In this document: positions 42,188 through 53,451 of the stretch, piece after piece | Layout of the letters: each line of letters begins with the position of its first letter | Numbering within the stretch: the first letter of the stretch is position 1 | NCBI GenBank assembly: GCA_029262065.1 | Contig: JAJDAC010000027.1 | Coordinates: 310,001-374,000 of the forward strand | DNA length: 64,000 nucleotides | Direction of reading: 5' to 3' | DNA from: Candidatus Krumholzibacteriota bacterium | GTDB lineage: Bacteria > Krumholzibacteriota > Krumholzibacteriia > JAJRXK01 | The notes under the pieces: model-generated | Databases searched by the model: none | Told to the model about the DNA's origin: nothing | What the model saw: only the letters and a program-made list of their open reading frames with translations | Program-made: the position numbers and the translations under genes

Positions 42188-43018
42188 TCATTTGGGCTCA
42201 GCGAGACCCAGAATGGCTCGAATCTGGTCAGTCGAGGGCTCGCCAAACGCGGCGTAGGACCCCTTATCGCGCAAGGAAATAGCCGAGTCCCGAAGGGCGG
42301 CCAAGGCTGCGCGAAGCCATCCCGGCCCCAGGCTCACGCGACTCACTCCGGCTTGTCCCAGATCATCTGGGGAAGGACAGCCGGGGTGGCCAAACACGTT
42401 CAGCGGTAGCCCCACCTGGTCGCGTAGCGCCCGCAACGCCGACAGACTCTCCAGGGTAATGGGGTAGAGACAGTCCGCGCCGGCTTCCCGGTAGGCGGTG
42501 GCCCGCTCCAGAAGCTCCTCCCAGCGCTGCTCGTCGGTTGTCTCATCGTCGCGCAGATAGATATCGATGCGGGCGTTGATGACCAACGGCGTGTTTCCCG
42601 CCGCCTCGCGTATCCGCTCGATACGACGCACCTGCTGCCGCAGCGATCGAAGCTCGCCGCCCTCGGTCAGGCTGTCCTCGATGTTGACGCCAGCGACGCC
42701 GGCAGCGACCACTCGCTTGATGTTGTCGGCCAGCTCGTCTGGATCGTCAGCGTAGCCCGCTTCGATATCGGCCGTCACGGGGACGTCGACGGCCTGGGCG
42801 ATGCTTCGAATTGCCTCGAGCATCGTCTCGAACGGGAGGTCCTGGCCGTCGTCCACGCCCCGCGAGTAGGCGATCGCCGCGCTGGCCGTGGCCACGGCGG
42901 GGAAACCCAATGATTGCAGCAGGCGGGCGCCCAGCGGATCCCACACGTTGGGCAGCAGCAATACAGCGGGCTCATGGTGCAACTCCAGCAGGCGCTTGGC
43001 CTTGGCCACCACACTCAT
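42188..43018 (-). CDS. isocitrate lyase/PEP mutase-family protein
   Basis: 276 residues from ATG 43018, with GGGGAG upstream; the frame open to 43198 crosses the terminator of the next gene and is rejected. TIM-barrel lyase signatures are LLPNVWDPLGARLLQSLGF, ASAAIAYSRGVDDGQ, VTADIEAGYADDPDEL (metal-binding Asp/Glu), VNIEDSL and VINARIDIYLR. The KKCGH catalytic loop of isocitrate lyase is absent, so it belongs with PEP-mutase, oxaloacetase or methylisocitrate-lyase-like relatives. The reaction is undetermined. It probably works on a small oxo-acid in the cytoplasm. Confidence 0.85.
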   Translation of the reverse strand: MSVVAKAKRLLELHHEPAVLLLPNVWDPLGARLLQSLGFPAVATASAAIAYSRGVDDGQDLPFETMLEAIRSIAQAVDVPVTADIEAGYADDPDELADNIKRVVAAGVAGVNIEDSLTEGGELRSLRQQVRRIERIREAAGNTPLVINARIDIYLRDDETTDEQRWEELLERATAYREAGADCLYPITLESLSALRALRDQVGLPLNVFGHPGCPSPDDLGQAGVSRVSLGPGWLRAALAALRDSAISLRDKGSYAAFGEPSTDQIRAILGLAEPK

Positions 43019-43041
43019 GCCGACTCCCCGTTCTTGCTCGC

Positions 43042-43078
43042 ACAAAAAGACGCCCACGGCGCAGCCTACGCCGTGGGC
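43042..43078 (-). terminator. intrinsic terminator of the DUF3078 gene
   Basis: GCCCACGGCG and CGCCGTGGGC form a perfect 10-bp stem with a 7-nt loop. Read leftward, the stem is followed by GTCTTTTTG. It lies 35 bp beyond the stop of the leftward outer-membrane-protein gene, so it should end that transcript before the PEP-mutase-family gene. Confidence 0.85.
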
Positions 43079-43112
43079 TCTGTTTGCTCCATCAAAACCG
43101 CTTGGGGGCGGC

Positions 43113-44171
43113 CTAGAAGAAACGGTAGGTGATGCCGATGGCCAAGGTCTGCTTGAGTTGGCCAGCCTTGCGAATACCCGCGCCAACATCGGCCACATTG
43201 GTCAGCTCGCCCGTGTCGGCGTCGATCAGAGGCTTCACGGAGTCATCGTACTTGTCGTACAACCAGCGCAAGTACAGTTGCACCGAAATGACACTGGTGA
43301 TCTGGCTGGTGAAGACGTTCTCGAAATCGATATCCGCCGTCTTGGCGAAATCGCGAAGGTCGGTATCCAGCCCGGCCGCGGTGAACTGTGCGGCGGTGAG
43401 CATGTCGAATTCATCGGCGACGCTCGAGAACACAGGCTGGAAGAGCGTTAGCTTCGAAGTCCACGAAACCCGGTCTTCCAACACTTTCGCCTTGTAGTCA
43501 GTCACCCACTCGAAGCCTCCATCGTTGGTGCCTTCGCTTTCGGTGTCCGCGAGCAGTCCGTCGGTTGGGTCCTGGTCGGTGAAAAGCTTCCGTTTGAACT
43601 GACGTATGGTGAAACCCACACGCGATAGCAACGACCGGTTCTCTTCGTCGATGATTTTTCTCGCCAAACCAGCCGATTCCTTGATGCGCAGCGGGTTGAA
43701 CATCAGATTGCGCCCGAACTGATCCGAGGCATCCTGGAATTGTGTCTCGAAACGCGCTGAAACGAACGGATCGACCGGCCAGCCCTGCGTGAAGCGGAAG
43801 ATCGTTTCGTAGTCGATCTGGTCGGTCGACTTGAGGGGCTTCTCCCACCTTCGCGTACCGTCGTTGTTCTGCCGTTGCTGATGTGTTTGTCCGAAGGCCA
43901 ACTTGAGCGTGTTGTTCCAGTGGACGCGCGGCTTCAGTTGACTCTCGAGGCCGGCGTTGGCAATGCCCGTCCACACCACCGAGCCCTGATCGCCACCCGC
44001 CCAGTTGTCACTGAAGGCGCTCTGCGTGATCGTCACGCCACTCTCGAACGTCGGGTAGAACTTCCCGGGTTCCAACACTCTCTCTTCTTCTTCGTCCTGC
44101 GCCGAAGCAGGAAGTGCGAGGCACAGAACCATCGCGAGTAGACACAATGATCCTGGCTTTACCTTGGTCAT
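43113..44171 (-). CDS. outer-membrane beta-barrel protein, DUF3078 type
   Basis: 352 residues from ATG 44171, with a GGAG ribosome-binding site. A signal peptide (LCLLAMVLCLALPASAQ) is followed by an acidic stretch and then a barrel pattern. FESGVTITQSAFSDNWAGGDQGSVVWTG is the characteristic DUF3078 start, followed by HWNNTLKLAFGQ. The chain ends in a terminal aromatic (GITYRFF), as used for outer-membrane assembly. The cargo or role is unknown. It has its own terminator downstream. Confidence 0.82.
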   Translation of the reverse strand: MTKVKPGSLCLLAMVLCLALPASAQDEEEERVLEPGKFYPTFESGVTITQSAFSDNWAGGDQGSVVWTGIANAGLESQLKPRVHWNNTLKLAFGQTHQQRQNNDGTRRWEKPLKSTDQIDYETIFRFTQGWPVDPFVSARFETQFQDASDQFGRNLMFNPLRIKESAGLARKIIDEENRSLLSRVGFTIRQFKRKLFTDQDPTDGLLADTESEGTNDGGFEWVTDYKAKVLEDRVSWTSKLTLFQPVFSSVADEFDMLTAAQFTAAGLDTDLRDFAKTADIDFENVFTSQITSVISVQLYLRWLYDKYDDSVKPLIDADTGELTNVADVGAGIRKAGQLKQTLAIGITYRFF

Positions 44172-44219
44172 GGTAGCTCCTGAGTACATAAGATTTTTGG
44201 AGGGTTCTGGGGTTGAAAT

Positions 44220-45914
44220 CTAGGGCTTCAGTCGCAGCACGCGATTGGTCACGCTGTACTGGCCCACTTCGAAGTTCACGTAGTAGGCACCGGCCGCCAC
44301 GCTTCGTCCTTGCTCATCACTACCATCCCATGACACAGAAAACTCGCCCTGGTCACGTATAGTTTCCTCAAGGATGCGAATGAGCTGTCCGCTCACGTTA
44401 TACACCCTCACTCGTACCGTGGGGCTGGTGCCAAAGGGAGGGGGCGCCTCCAGGTCGAGCGCGGTGGCCCGAAGGTCTTCGAAATCGAAGGCCTCTCCCA
44501 GCGTCGTGGGCACACGGTAGCGGATCGTGGTTGTTTGTTGAAATGGATTTGGATAGGCGTGGAGCAGCCGGGGCGATAGGTGGGTGGGGAAATCCGCTTC
44601 GGACTCAGGATCCATGGCGGCGATCTCTTCCCGTAGCGCCATGGAAACCTCGGTTTGGACCTGAACCGGCTCGACTTCGATGCCGGAGGTCATGAGCACG
44701 CTGGCTTTCTGACCGCCCGATCGCGCAAAGTCCAGAAGGTGCCTGGACAGCTCGGTGCCTCGACTCACCCGGTATCGTGCCCCGTCATGGCCGCCGCTCA
44801 TGAACACGGACCCCAACGACGCACCTCGAACGCGCAGACCCTCGTGGCTTACCTGCAGATGGTCATCTAGATCGGTGTACTTCACGTCGAGCAGAATCTC
44901 GTCGTCGCTGGCATCAAAGCGCAGCTTCAGCTGGGAAACCCCAGCTTCCTGACAGCGGCCGCACAGGGGCGGGACGGTCCAGCGTCCGGATGTGCCGTCT
45001 TGACCGAAGGCCACGAGAGCCTGGGCCGCGTCGTGACGTAGCACTTCGAGTGTGGGTGCCGTGAGAATGGCGATCGGCCAGTGGGCGCGATCGGCTGGTT
45101 TCCATTCAACGGTAGATGCCGCGTCCGTACCGTCGAGCCGCAGACCGTCCAGTCTCAGCGCGGCCAGGTACAGGCGCTCACCATTGCGTTCCACGCGCGC
45201 GTAGGGTGCGCGGACCCGCACTCGCTTGCCCCGTCCGGCCGAAGACACCGATGGCAGGGTCTCATCCAATTCGGCGCCGGGAACCACCGTGCTCCAGCGT
45301 GCCGCCACCGCGAACCGACGAGGTTGCATCATCTCGAATCGCGTGGACAGGAACACGGTTCGCTTCAGGTGGTAGTAGGACCAGTGGTGGGCCGCGGGGC
45401 GCAGGTGAACGCCGCTCAGACCCAGGGGAGTCAGGTCGGCGTACGACACGCGCATGTCCGACCCCACGGCGGCGAAGTCTTCGTCGACCTGCCCGTCGCC
45501 GTCGTTGTCCAATAGGTCGAACGGGTCTTCGTCGTACCGGCCGTCCTGATCATCGTCTCCGTAGCGCGATCCGCGCATACCGTTGGCCTGGCCCTCCATG
45601 AGGCGAACCTGGCCGATGCGATCGTCGACCAGTCGTGCACCCTGGTCGCCCGTCAGTATGAACTCACGCCCGAGGCCATCGGGATGGTCTTCGCGTAGGA
45701 CCAGTTCGAGTTGGGCGACCACTTCGTCGTGCCAGAGAACCTGCGCCAACCCCGCGCCATCGAAATCCACACGAACACCACGAGGCAGTTCGAAGCCATA
45801 CGCGGTGGACGGCATGGGCGACGCAAGTGGCTGGGCACTACTCTGGCGCACGGCGACGGTCGTCGCGACAAGCACGAGAGCAGTGGCAAGAATGCAACGG
45901 TCCAAGTGCTTCAT
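44220..45914 (-). CDS. secreted protein with Asp-rich Ca-site and FlgD-like sorting domain
   Basis: 564 residues. The signal peptide is LATALVLVATTVAVRQSSAQ. The N-terminal part contains an EF-hand-like Asp-rich stretch (DDDQDGRYDEDPFDLLDNDGDG). A long beta-rich middle domain matches no family I recognise. The C-terminal domain starts YPNPFQQTTTIRYRV and has VYNVSGQLIRIL and AAGAYYVNFEV, the FlgD-like sorting module, here with a loop insertion. It starts 39 nt beyond the gyrA stop, so it may be read through from the replication operon. It is probably exported and surface-attached. Confidence 0.68.
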   Translation of the reverse strand: MKHLDRCILATALVLVATTVAVRQSSAQPLASPMPSTAYGFELPRGVRVDFDGAGLAQVLWHDEVVAQLELVLREDHPDGLGREFILTGDQGARLVDDRIGQVRLMEGQANGMRGSRYGDDDQDGRYDEDPFDLLDNDGDGQVDEDFAAVGSDMRVSYADLTPLGLSGVHLRPAAHHWSYYHLKRTVFLSTRFEMMQPRRFAVAARWSTVVPGAELDETLPSVSSAGRGKRVRVRAPYARVERNGERLYLAALRLDGLRLDGTDAASTVEWKPADRAHWPIAILTAPTLEVLRHDAAQALVAFGQDGTSGRWTVPPLCGRCQEAGVSQLKLRFDASDDEILLDVKYTDLDDHLQVSHEGLRVRGASLGSVFMSGGHDGARYRVSRGTELSRHLLDFARSGGQKASVLMTSGIEVEPVQVQTEVSMALREEIAAMDPESEADFPTHLSPRLLHAYPNPFQQTTTIRYRVPTTLGEAFDFEDLRATALDLEAPPPFGTSPTVRVRVYNVSGQLIRILEETIRDQGEFSVSWDGSDEQGRSVAAGAYYVNFEVGQYSVTNRVLRLKP

Positions 45915-45953
45915 CGAGGTCCGGCGTTACGAGTTGCTGGGCAACGCGTGAAA

Positions 45954-48422
45954 CTATTCCGTGGACTCTTCGTCGAGCTCCGGGCTGCTCGCAATGGGTG
46001 CCACCGTCGAAACGGTATCGCCATCGTCCAGGTTGATGAGCTTCACGCCCTGTGTATTGCGACCCATGGTCGAGATATTCGACACTGCCATCCGAATGAT
46101 GATGCCTCCGCGTGTGATCACCATGAGCTCGTCATCGCCACCCACGGGCTTGATGCCCACGACCTGGCCGTTACGACCGGTGGTCTTCATGGTGATGATG
46201 CCCTTGCCTCCCCGATGCTGGAGACGGTACTCACTGAGCGGGGTTCGCTTGCCGTAGCCGCGTTCGGTGACGGACAGCACCTCGGCGCTTTCGTCACTGC
46301 TGTCGACCACGAACATGCCCACCACGCCGTCGTCCGCGGCGGCCAATTCAATACCCTTCACACCCCGTGCGGTACGGCCCATGGCACGTACGTCGTCGAT
46401 GTGAAAGCGGATGGCCTTTCCGGATCGCAGGGCCAAGATCGCGTCTTGCTCGCCTTGCGTCAACCTGACATCCATGAGGAAATCGCCCTCCACCAACTCG
46501 ATGGCGCGGATTCCACCACGGCGAATATTCGTGAACTGATCAAGACTGGTACGTTTCACCGTTCCCTTGCTCGTGGCGAACATCAGGTACCGATCCGAAC
46601 TGAAATCGCCACTCACTCGTACGAAGGTCGAGACCTTCTCGTCGGGATTGAGCTGCAACAAGTTAACGATGGACTTGCCGCGAGCCATGCGTCCCGCTTC
46701 CGGAATCTGATAGACCTTGATCATCAGGACGCGGCCGGTGTTCGTAAAGAACAGGACGTTGTCGTGGGTGTTGGCCACGAACAACTGTTCGACCCAATCT
46801 TCTTCTTTCATGCGGGCGCCGGCGACGCCCCGGCCGCCCCGGCCCTGGCTCTTGTAGGCGGTAACCGGTAGACGCTTGATGTACTGCTGGTGGCTCATGG
46901 TCACCACCGTCTCGTGCTCGGCAATGAGATCCTCCATGGAGATCTCGTCGCCTTCCTGTTCGACGATGGTGGTGCGGCGGGGGTCAGCGAACTTCTCGCG
47001 GATCTCCAGCAATTGATCGCGGATGATCTGCATCTGAAGTTCGCGACTGGCCAAAATGCTCTTCAGCCGTTCGATCTCCTGGATCAGTGCCGTGTACTCG
47101 GCCTCGATCTTTTCGCGCTCGAGCCCCGTCAGTCGCTGTAGACGAAGATCCAGGATCGCCTGCGCCTGTATTTCGCTGAGGGCGAACTTCGCAACCAAGC
47201 CCATGCGCGCCGTGGGTGCGTCGGCACTGTTGCGAATGAGCTCGATGACCTCGTCCAGGTTGTCCAGGGCGATGCGGTAGCCTTCGAGAATATGCGCGCG
47301 TTCCTCGGCCTTGCGCAGCTCGTAGCGCGTCTTGCGCACCAGGACGACTTCACGGAAGTCCAGGTACTGCTGCATCGAGTCCTTCAGCGTGAGCGTCTTG
47401 GGTTGGCTTCCCACCAACGCCAGGTTGTTCACACCGAACGTGCTTTGCATGGCCGTGTGCTTGTACAGGCGGTTCAACACCACCTGGCCTGGCGCGTCGC
47501 GCTTTAGCGTGACTACGATACGCATACCCTTGCGATCGCTCTCGTCGGCCAGATCGGCAATGCCGGTAAGGACGCCCTCGCGGACCAGCGCCGCGATCTT
47601 CACAATGAGTTCGGCTTTGTTCACATAGTACGGAATCGCCGATACGACGATCGCCTCGCGACCGCTCTTCAGTTCTTCAAAGTCGCAGTCGGCCCGCATG
47701 ATGACTTTGCCGCGGCCGGTCGTGATGTATTCGTAGATTCCCTTGCGACCGTAGATGGTGGCGCCGGTGGGAAAGTCGGGGCCCTTGACGAAGTCGAGCA
47801 TCCGTTCTGGCGCCATGTCGGGCTCGTCGAGAACCGCGATCAGTCCGTCGACGATCTCGCCCAGGTTGTGGGGCGGACAGTTGGTCGCCATGCCCACCGC
47901 GATACCCGTGGTTCCGTTGATCAGCAAGTTGGGAACCGCGGCCGGCAGAACCGACGGCATCTCGCGCGAGCCATCGTAGTTGGGAACGTAGTCCACGGTT
48001 TCGCTGTCGATGTCGCGTAGCATCTCCATCGCCAACGGCGTCAGGCGGGCTTCGGTGTATCGCTCGGCGGCGGGAGAGTCGCCGTCAATGCTACCGAAGT
48101 TGCCCTGGCCGTCGACCAGCGGATAGCGCAGCGAGAAGTCCTGCGCCATGCGCACCAACGTGTCGTATACCGCGGCCGTACCATGCGGGTGATAGTTACC
48201 CGTGGTGTCACCAGTGATCTTGGCGCTCTTGCGGTAGGGCCGGTTGGGCGCCAGGTTCAGATCGTTCATGGCCGTGAGCACGCGGCGATGTACCGGCTTC
48301 AGGCCGTCACGTACGTCGGGCAACGCACGCGCTACGATCACGCTCATGGAGTACTCGAGATACGAGGACTTCATCTGGTCCTCGACGTCTACGTCTCTCA
48401 CTCGATTAGGGCTATCGGACAC
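45954..48422 (-). CDS. gyrA: DNA gyrase subunit A
   Basis: 822 residues from GTG 48422 with GAGGAA upstream. Gyrase A cuts and passes DNA to introduce negative supercoils. The catalytic Tyr122 is in [10 protein letters not shown]-terminal numbering coincides with E. coli, so the quinolone-determining region can be read directly: GTAAVYD gives Thr82, Ala83 and Asp87. The C-terminal pinwheel domain carries the GyrA-box QHRGGKG, which separates it from ParC, and the chain ends in an acidic tail. gyrB is immediately upstream (44-nt gap). Confidence 0.98.
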   Translation of the reverse strand: MSDSPNRVRDVDVEDQMKSSYLEYSMSVIVARALPDVRDGLKPVHRRVLTAMNDLNLAPNRPYRKSAKITGDTTGNYHPHGTAAVYDTLVRMAQDFSLRYPLVDGQGNFGSIDGDSPAAERYTEARLTPLAMEMLRDIDSETVDYVPNYDGSREMPSVLPAAVPNLLINGTTGIAVGMATNCPPHNLGEIVDGLIAVLDEPDMAPERMLDFVKGPDFPTGATIYGRKGIYEYITTGRGKVIMRADCDFEELKSGREAIVVSAIPYYVNKAELIVKIAALVREGVLTGIADLADESDRKGMRIVVTLKRDAPGQVVLNRLYKHTAMQSTFGVNNLALVGSQPKTLTLKDSMQQYLDFREVVLVRKTRYELRKAEERAHILEGYRIALDNLDEVIELIRNSADAPTARMGLVAKFALSEIQAQAILDLRLQRLTGLEREKIEAEYTALIQEIERLKSILASRELQMQIIRDQLLEIREKFADPRRTTIVEQEGDEISMEDLIAEHETVVTMSHQQYIKRLPVTAYKSQGRGGRGVAGARMKEEDWVEQLFVANTHDNVLFFTNTGRVLMIKVYQIPEAGRMARGKSIVNLLQLNPDEKVSTFVRVSGDFSSDRYLMFATSKGTVKRTSLDQFTNIRRGGIRAIELVEGDFLMDVRLTQGEQDAILALRSGKAIRFHIDDVRAMGRTARGVKGIELAAADDGVVGMFVVDSSDESAEVLSVTERGYGKRTPLSEYRLQHRGGKGIITMKTTGRNGQVVGIKPVGGDDELMVITRGGIIIRMAVSNISTMGRNTQGVKLINLDDGDTVSTVAPIASSPELDEESTE

Positions 48423-48466
48423 GATGATTCCTCAGCAGCTGAAAAGTTGTGGGCGTAAACCGGCGA

Positions 48467-50410
<1,944 letters not shown>

Positions 50411-50426
50411 TCAAGAGAGGCGTGTC

Positions 50427-50723
50427 TTACACGCGGCTGGAGCGGAAGCGAACCTCGCGTACGCGTCCCGATCCCAGCTTCTGGTCGATGGTTTCCTGGA
50501 TGTGGGGGGTCAGGAACACCAGCTCCTGCGCCCATACACTTCCGTCTACTTCTACCCAAAGCACACCGTCGGCCAGAGACACCGCGCGGCTGTGTTGTGC
50601 AATCTGTTCGCCCACGATTTCTGACCACTCGTTCAGGACTTCCTGACCGCGCACGCCTTCGGCCAGGTTGCCCCCATCGAGCATGCCCGCCACAATGCTG
50701 TCGATCTTCTTGAACGCGTCCAC
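50427..50723 (-). CDS. DUF721 / DciA-like protein
   Basis: 98 residues from GTG 50723, start uncertain (a TTG 12 nt upstream is possible). The sequence KIDSIVAGMLDGGNLAEGVRG, VLNEWSEIVGEQIAQHS and LWVEVDGSVWAQEL is the DUF721 KH-like fold. DciA proteins of this family load or assist the replicative helicase DnaB in bacteria without DnaC/DnaI. The place between recF and gyrB is typical of the family. It follows the recF stop by 16 nt. Confidence 0.8.
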   Translation of the reverse strand: MDAFKKIDSIVAGMLDGGNLAEGVRGQEVLNEWSEIVGEQIAQHSRAVSLADGVLWVEVDGSVWAQELVFLTPHIQETIDQKLGSGRVREVRFRSSRV

Positions 50724-50739
50724 CGTGCTACGCAACTCC

Positions 50740-51897
50740 CTAGTTTTCCAGATACGCCTGTGCGCGCTGGAGGTCATCGACTTCGGTCAGACCTCCGTCG
50801 CGAATAATCCACGTGCGAGCCTTCGACCACTGTTCCATGCCGCGCACGTCGTCTATACGCGCCGTCGCCACGAACAACTGGTGGCGACGATGGAGCCACT
50901 TCTGCAGCGCCTCCGTACGGGTACGGTCGAGTTCGCTGAAAATGTCGTCCAGAAAGACCGCGGGGCGCTCGTCGGTCTGACGGTATATCAATTCGGCCTG
51001 GGCCAATTTGAGCGCAATCGATGCGCTTCGGTTTTCGCCCTGGCTGCCGTAGGTGCGTATCGGTCGCGCGCGCAGATCAACCTCGAGGTGATCTCGGTGG
51101 GGCCCAACCAGGCTGTGACGCGCCAGCCGCTCTTTCGGCCGCAGCCGCTCGAGTGACTTGCGAAAGGCCTGCTCGATTTCGTCCAGCTCTCGCACCGGAG
51201 TCTGACTCACCGTGGTCTCGATGGACAACGACAGGGCGCCGCCTTCGGGCGCCAACGCCTCGTAGCTTTCAGCTGCCGCGTGTTCGAGTGGTGCCAGAAT
51301 TTCCATGCGCGCCTGTATGAGAGGGGAACCGAAACGAATCAATTCTTCATCCCACACCTCGAGCTCATCGGCAGCGGAGGAGTGAGAACCGTAATGCTTG
51401 AGGAAGCGATTCTTCTGGGCCAGGGCTCGGCGATAGGAAAGGAGTTGCCGAAAATATTCCTTCGACCCAATGCTCAGTGTGTAATCCAGAAACCGTCGTC
51501 GATGATCGGGGCTGCCCTTGGTCAGATGAACTTCGTCGGGATCGAAATGAACGATCGACAGATGTCCCACCAGATCAGAGCGACGGGGAACCGCCTGCCC
51601 ATCCAACTTCAGCTTCTTTTTTCCCTCACGGGGCACCGCCGCGTCCAGCCGAAATGGATCGGATTGGGAGTCTTCTCCCACGATCCCAACATGGGCTATT
51701 TCGGCATCGAACCGGATGATGTCCCTATCGAGACTACCTCGGTGGGAACGGCCAAGGGCCAGGTAGCTCAGACCCTCCAACAGGTTGGTCTTGCCCTGTC
51801 CATTCCGTCCTAGAAAGATATTGATCTGGGGAGAAACGTCCAGCTCAATTTTGTCTAAGTTTCGAAAGTTATTCAGTTTAACCGATTTCAGGAGCAA
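50740..51897 (-). CDS. recF: recombination/replication repair protein RecF
   Basis: 385 residues, TTG start at 51897. SMC-like ATPase: Walker A FLGRNGQGKTNLLEGLSYL, then LSIVHFDPDEVHLTKG with RRFLDYTLS (RecF signature), and the C-terminal half PHRDHLEVDLRARPIRTYGSQGENRS with Walker B PAVFLDDIFSELD. RecF loads RecA at gaps with RecO/RecR. It starts 12 nt after dnaN and lies in the dnaA-dnaN-recF-gyrB order common to many bacteria. Confidence 0.95.
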   Translation of the reverse strand: MLLKSVKLNNFRNLDKIELDVSPQINIFLGRNGQGKTNLLEGLSYLALGRSHRGSLDRDIIRFDAEIAHVGIVGEDSQSDPFRLDAAVPREGKKKLKLDGQAVPRRSDLVGHLSIVHFDPDEVHLTKGSPDHRRRFLDYTLSIGSKEYFRQLLSYRRALAQKNRFLKHYGSHSSAADELEVWDEELIRFGSPLIQARMEILAPLEHAAAESYEALAPEGGALSLSIETTVSQTPVRELDEIEQAFRKSLERLRPKERLARHSLVGPHRDHLEVDLRARPIRTYGSQGENRSASIALKLAQAELIYRQTDERPAVFLDDIFSELDRTRTEALQKWLHRRHQLFVATARIDDVRGMEQWSKARTWIIRDGGLTEVDDLQRAQAYLEN

Positions 51898-51909
51898 CGT
51901 TTCGCGGCT

Positions 51910-53034
51910 TCAATCGTTCAGCCGAAGGGGCATGAGGAGGCACAGATCCTCACTCGCCAGTACGTCGCTCTTGGCGTCCTCGCCTGGTACGAAAATGGCC
52001 GCTGAGTCCGGTCGATCCAAAGCGATGACCAGGTTCTCACCCCTCATGTGCTTGAGGACATCCTCCACGTAGTTGTGGTTGAAACCAATGAGGATGGGCT
52101 CGCCCCCGTACTCGACTTCGAGTTCGTCCTCGGCCCGGCTACCCTCGGTTCCACTGGCCGCCAGAGTCAGCTGCGTCCCGTCGAGTCCAAACCGAACCTG
52201 GTTGGTCACCCGGTCCGCCGAGATCTTCACGCGCCGGATACGCCCGGCCAGGGTCTCACGATCGCATACCACGCGACGCTCGTTGCCCTTGGGAATTACC
52301 TGCTCGTAGTTGGGAAAAACGCCCTCAACCAACCGGGTATGCACCGTGGTGTCACCCATCTCGAAACTCAGCTGGTGCTCACCCAGGTAGATTTTCACGG
52401 TATCAACGGCCTCAGCGAGTCGCATGACCTGCTGGAGTCCCGCTGAACTGGCGATGAGTTTGCGTGTTTCCTTCACTCCCGTTTTCACTTCTCGGTGAAC
52501 CCGGGCCAAACGATGACCATCGGTCGCAACCATCGTGAACCGCTTGGGAGTGAGTTCCCACAGTACGCCCTGCAAAGCGGGTCGCGTCTCATCGCGGGAA
52601 ATAGCGTAGATGCTGTTGCGGATCATCTCGACGATGACAGGACCGGGCATTTCGAAGGCTTCGGCGTCTTCGACCTTGGGCAAGGCAGGAAAGTCCTCGG
52701 GGGCCATGCACGGCTCTTCCATGCGAGCCTTTCCACTGCGCACGCTCACGTGTTCGCCCGAAAGTTGGATCTTCACCGGGTCCGAGGGCAGCGTTCGCAC
52801 GAAGGGAACGAACTTCGCGGCCGGAACCGCCGCCTTCCCCTTTTTTTCAACCTGCACTTCCGAAAGCCTGGTTACCACGGATACGTCAAGATCCGTGGCT
52901 GACAGGGTCAGGCTGTCCTTGTCGGCCTCGAACAGGATGGTCGAAAGAATCGGTAGAGTGGTCTTGCTGCTGACGACATTCGCCACCGCACCGAGTGCAC
53001 GTGCGAGGTCCGTCTGCTGGACTTGGATCTTCAC
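51910..53034 (-). CDS. dnaN: DNA polymerase III beta subunit (sliding clamp)
   Basis: 374 residues from GTG 53034. Three-domain clamp: the start KIQVQQTDLARALGAVANVV, the FEMPGPVIVEMIRNSIYAIS middle, EGVFPNYEQVIPKGNERRV, and the C-terminal FNHNYVEDVLKHM with a terminal MPLRLND (the MPMRL ending of all clamps). The ring tethers polymerase III and repair proteins to DNA. It is downstream of dnaA, separated by the putative oriC. Confidence 0.97.
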   Translation of the reverse strand: MKIQVQQTDLARALGAVANVVSSKTTLPILSTILFEADKDSLTLSATDLDVSVVTRLSEVQVEKKGKAAVPAAKFVPFVRTLPSDPVKIQLSGEHVSVRSGKARMEEPCMAPEDFPALPKVEDAEAFEMPGPVIVEMIRNSIYAISRDETRPALQGVLWELTPKRFTMVATDGHRLARVHREVKTGVKETRKLIASSAGLQQVMRLAEAVDTVKIYLGEHQLSFEMGDTTVHTRLVEGVFPNYEQVIPKGNERRVVCDRETLAGRIRRVKISADRVTNQVRFGLDGTQLTLAASGTEGSRAEDELEVEYGGEPILIGFNHNYVEDVLKHMRGENLVIALDRPDSAAIFVPGEDAKSDVLASEDLCLLMPLRLND

Positions 53035-53451
53035 CGTGGGGCCTTTCTGAAGGGTCGGTGGAGTCGAATTTGGGGCTCGGATGCTCGTTTAATTTGGGGC
53101 TACATGCTAGCGCACGGCCAACATCGCTACAAGAGCGTGGGGCCATTATCCCAGCTGTGCCGGATCTGCTCTTCTATTCTTATAAGATATATATATTCAG
53201 TAGTAGTAAGCAGTACATGGGGATATGTGGACAACTCATGCCTTTCGCAACAGAAGACGTTGGTAACCATACCGATAGGGCTTCGAGTGCTTTGGGGATG
53301 AACTCGGGATAAGCATTTCGCCTATCAACACCCAAACGCGCACTTTCCGTTTTTCCCCAGAATCTGTGAGCATCTGTCCTCAGCTATCCACAGGGTTATG
53401 CCCATCATTCACGGACGCAATTTGCTTGAATTCCAAGCGTGTGGACGCCGT
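53035..53451. other. candidate replication origin, dnaN-side part
   Basis: 417 bp between dnaA and dnaN with no gene. It contains an AT-rich stretch at 53171-53198 (TATATATAT core) and triplets TAG-TAG-TAA at about 53200-53210 that resemble DnaA-trios. DnaA-box-like 9-mers are TGTGGACAA (53226-53234) and CTATCCACA (53384-53392), each one mismatch from consensus. Weaker matches lie at 53145-53153 and 53440-53448. Genes on both sides point away from this locus, as expected for an origin. The triplet/box orientation was not verified. Confidence 0.7.
53171..53234. other. possible basal unwinding element of oriC
   Basis: From left to right there is an AT-rich tract, a run of TAG/TAA triplets, a short G-rich CATGGGG and a DnaA-box-like TGTGGACAA. 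The same order of parts is described for bacterial unwinding elements. Opening could be expected within 53171-53198. Confidence 0.5.

Noticed and set aside
40917-42282. Long rightward frames opposite the histone-like gene, one resembling a multi-span membrane protein
   Set aside because: Antisense of Lys codons reads as Phe/Leu/Val, giving false hydrophobic stretches; the minus-strand gene has a ribosome-binding site, terminator and DUF1801 domain.
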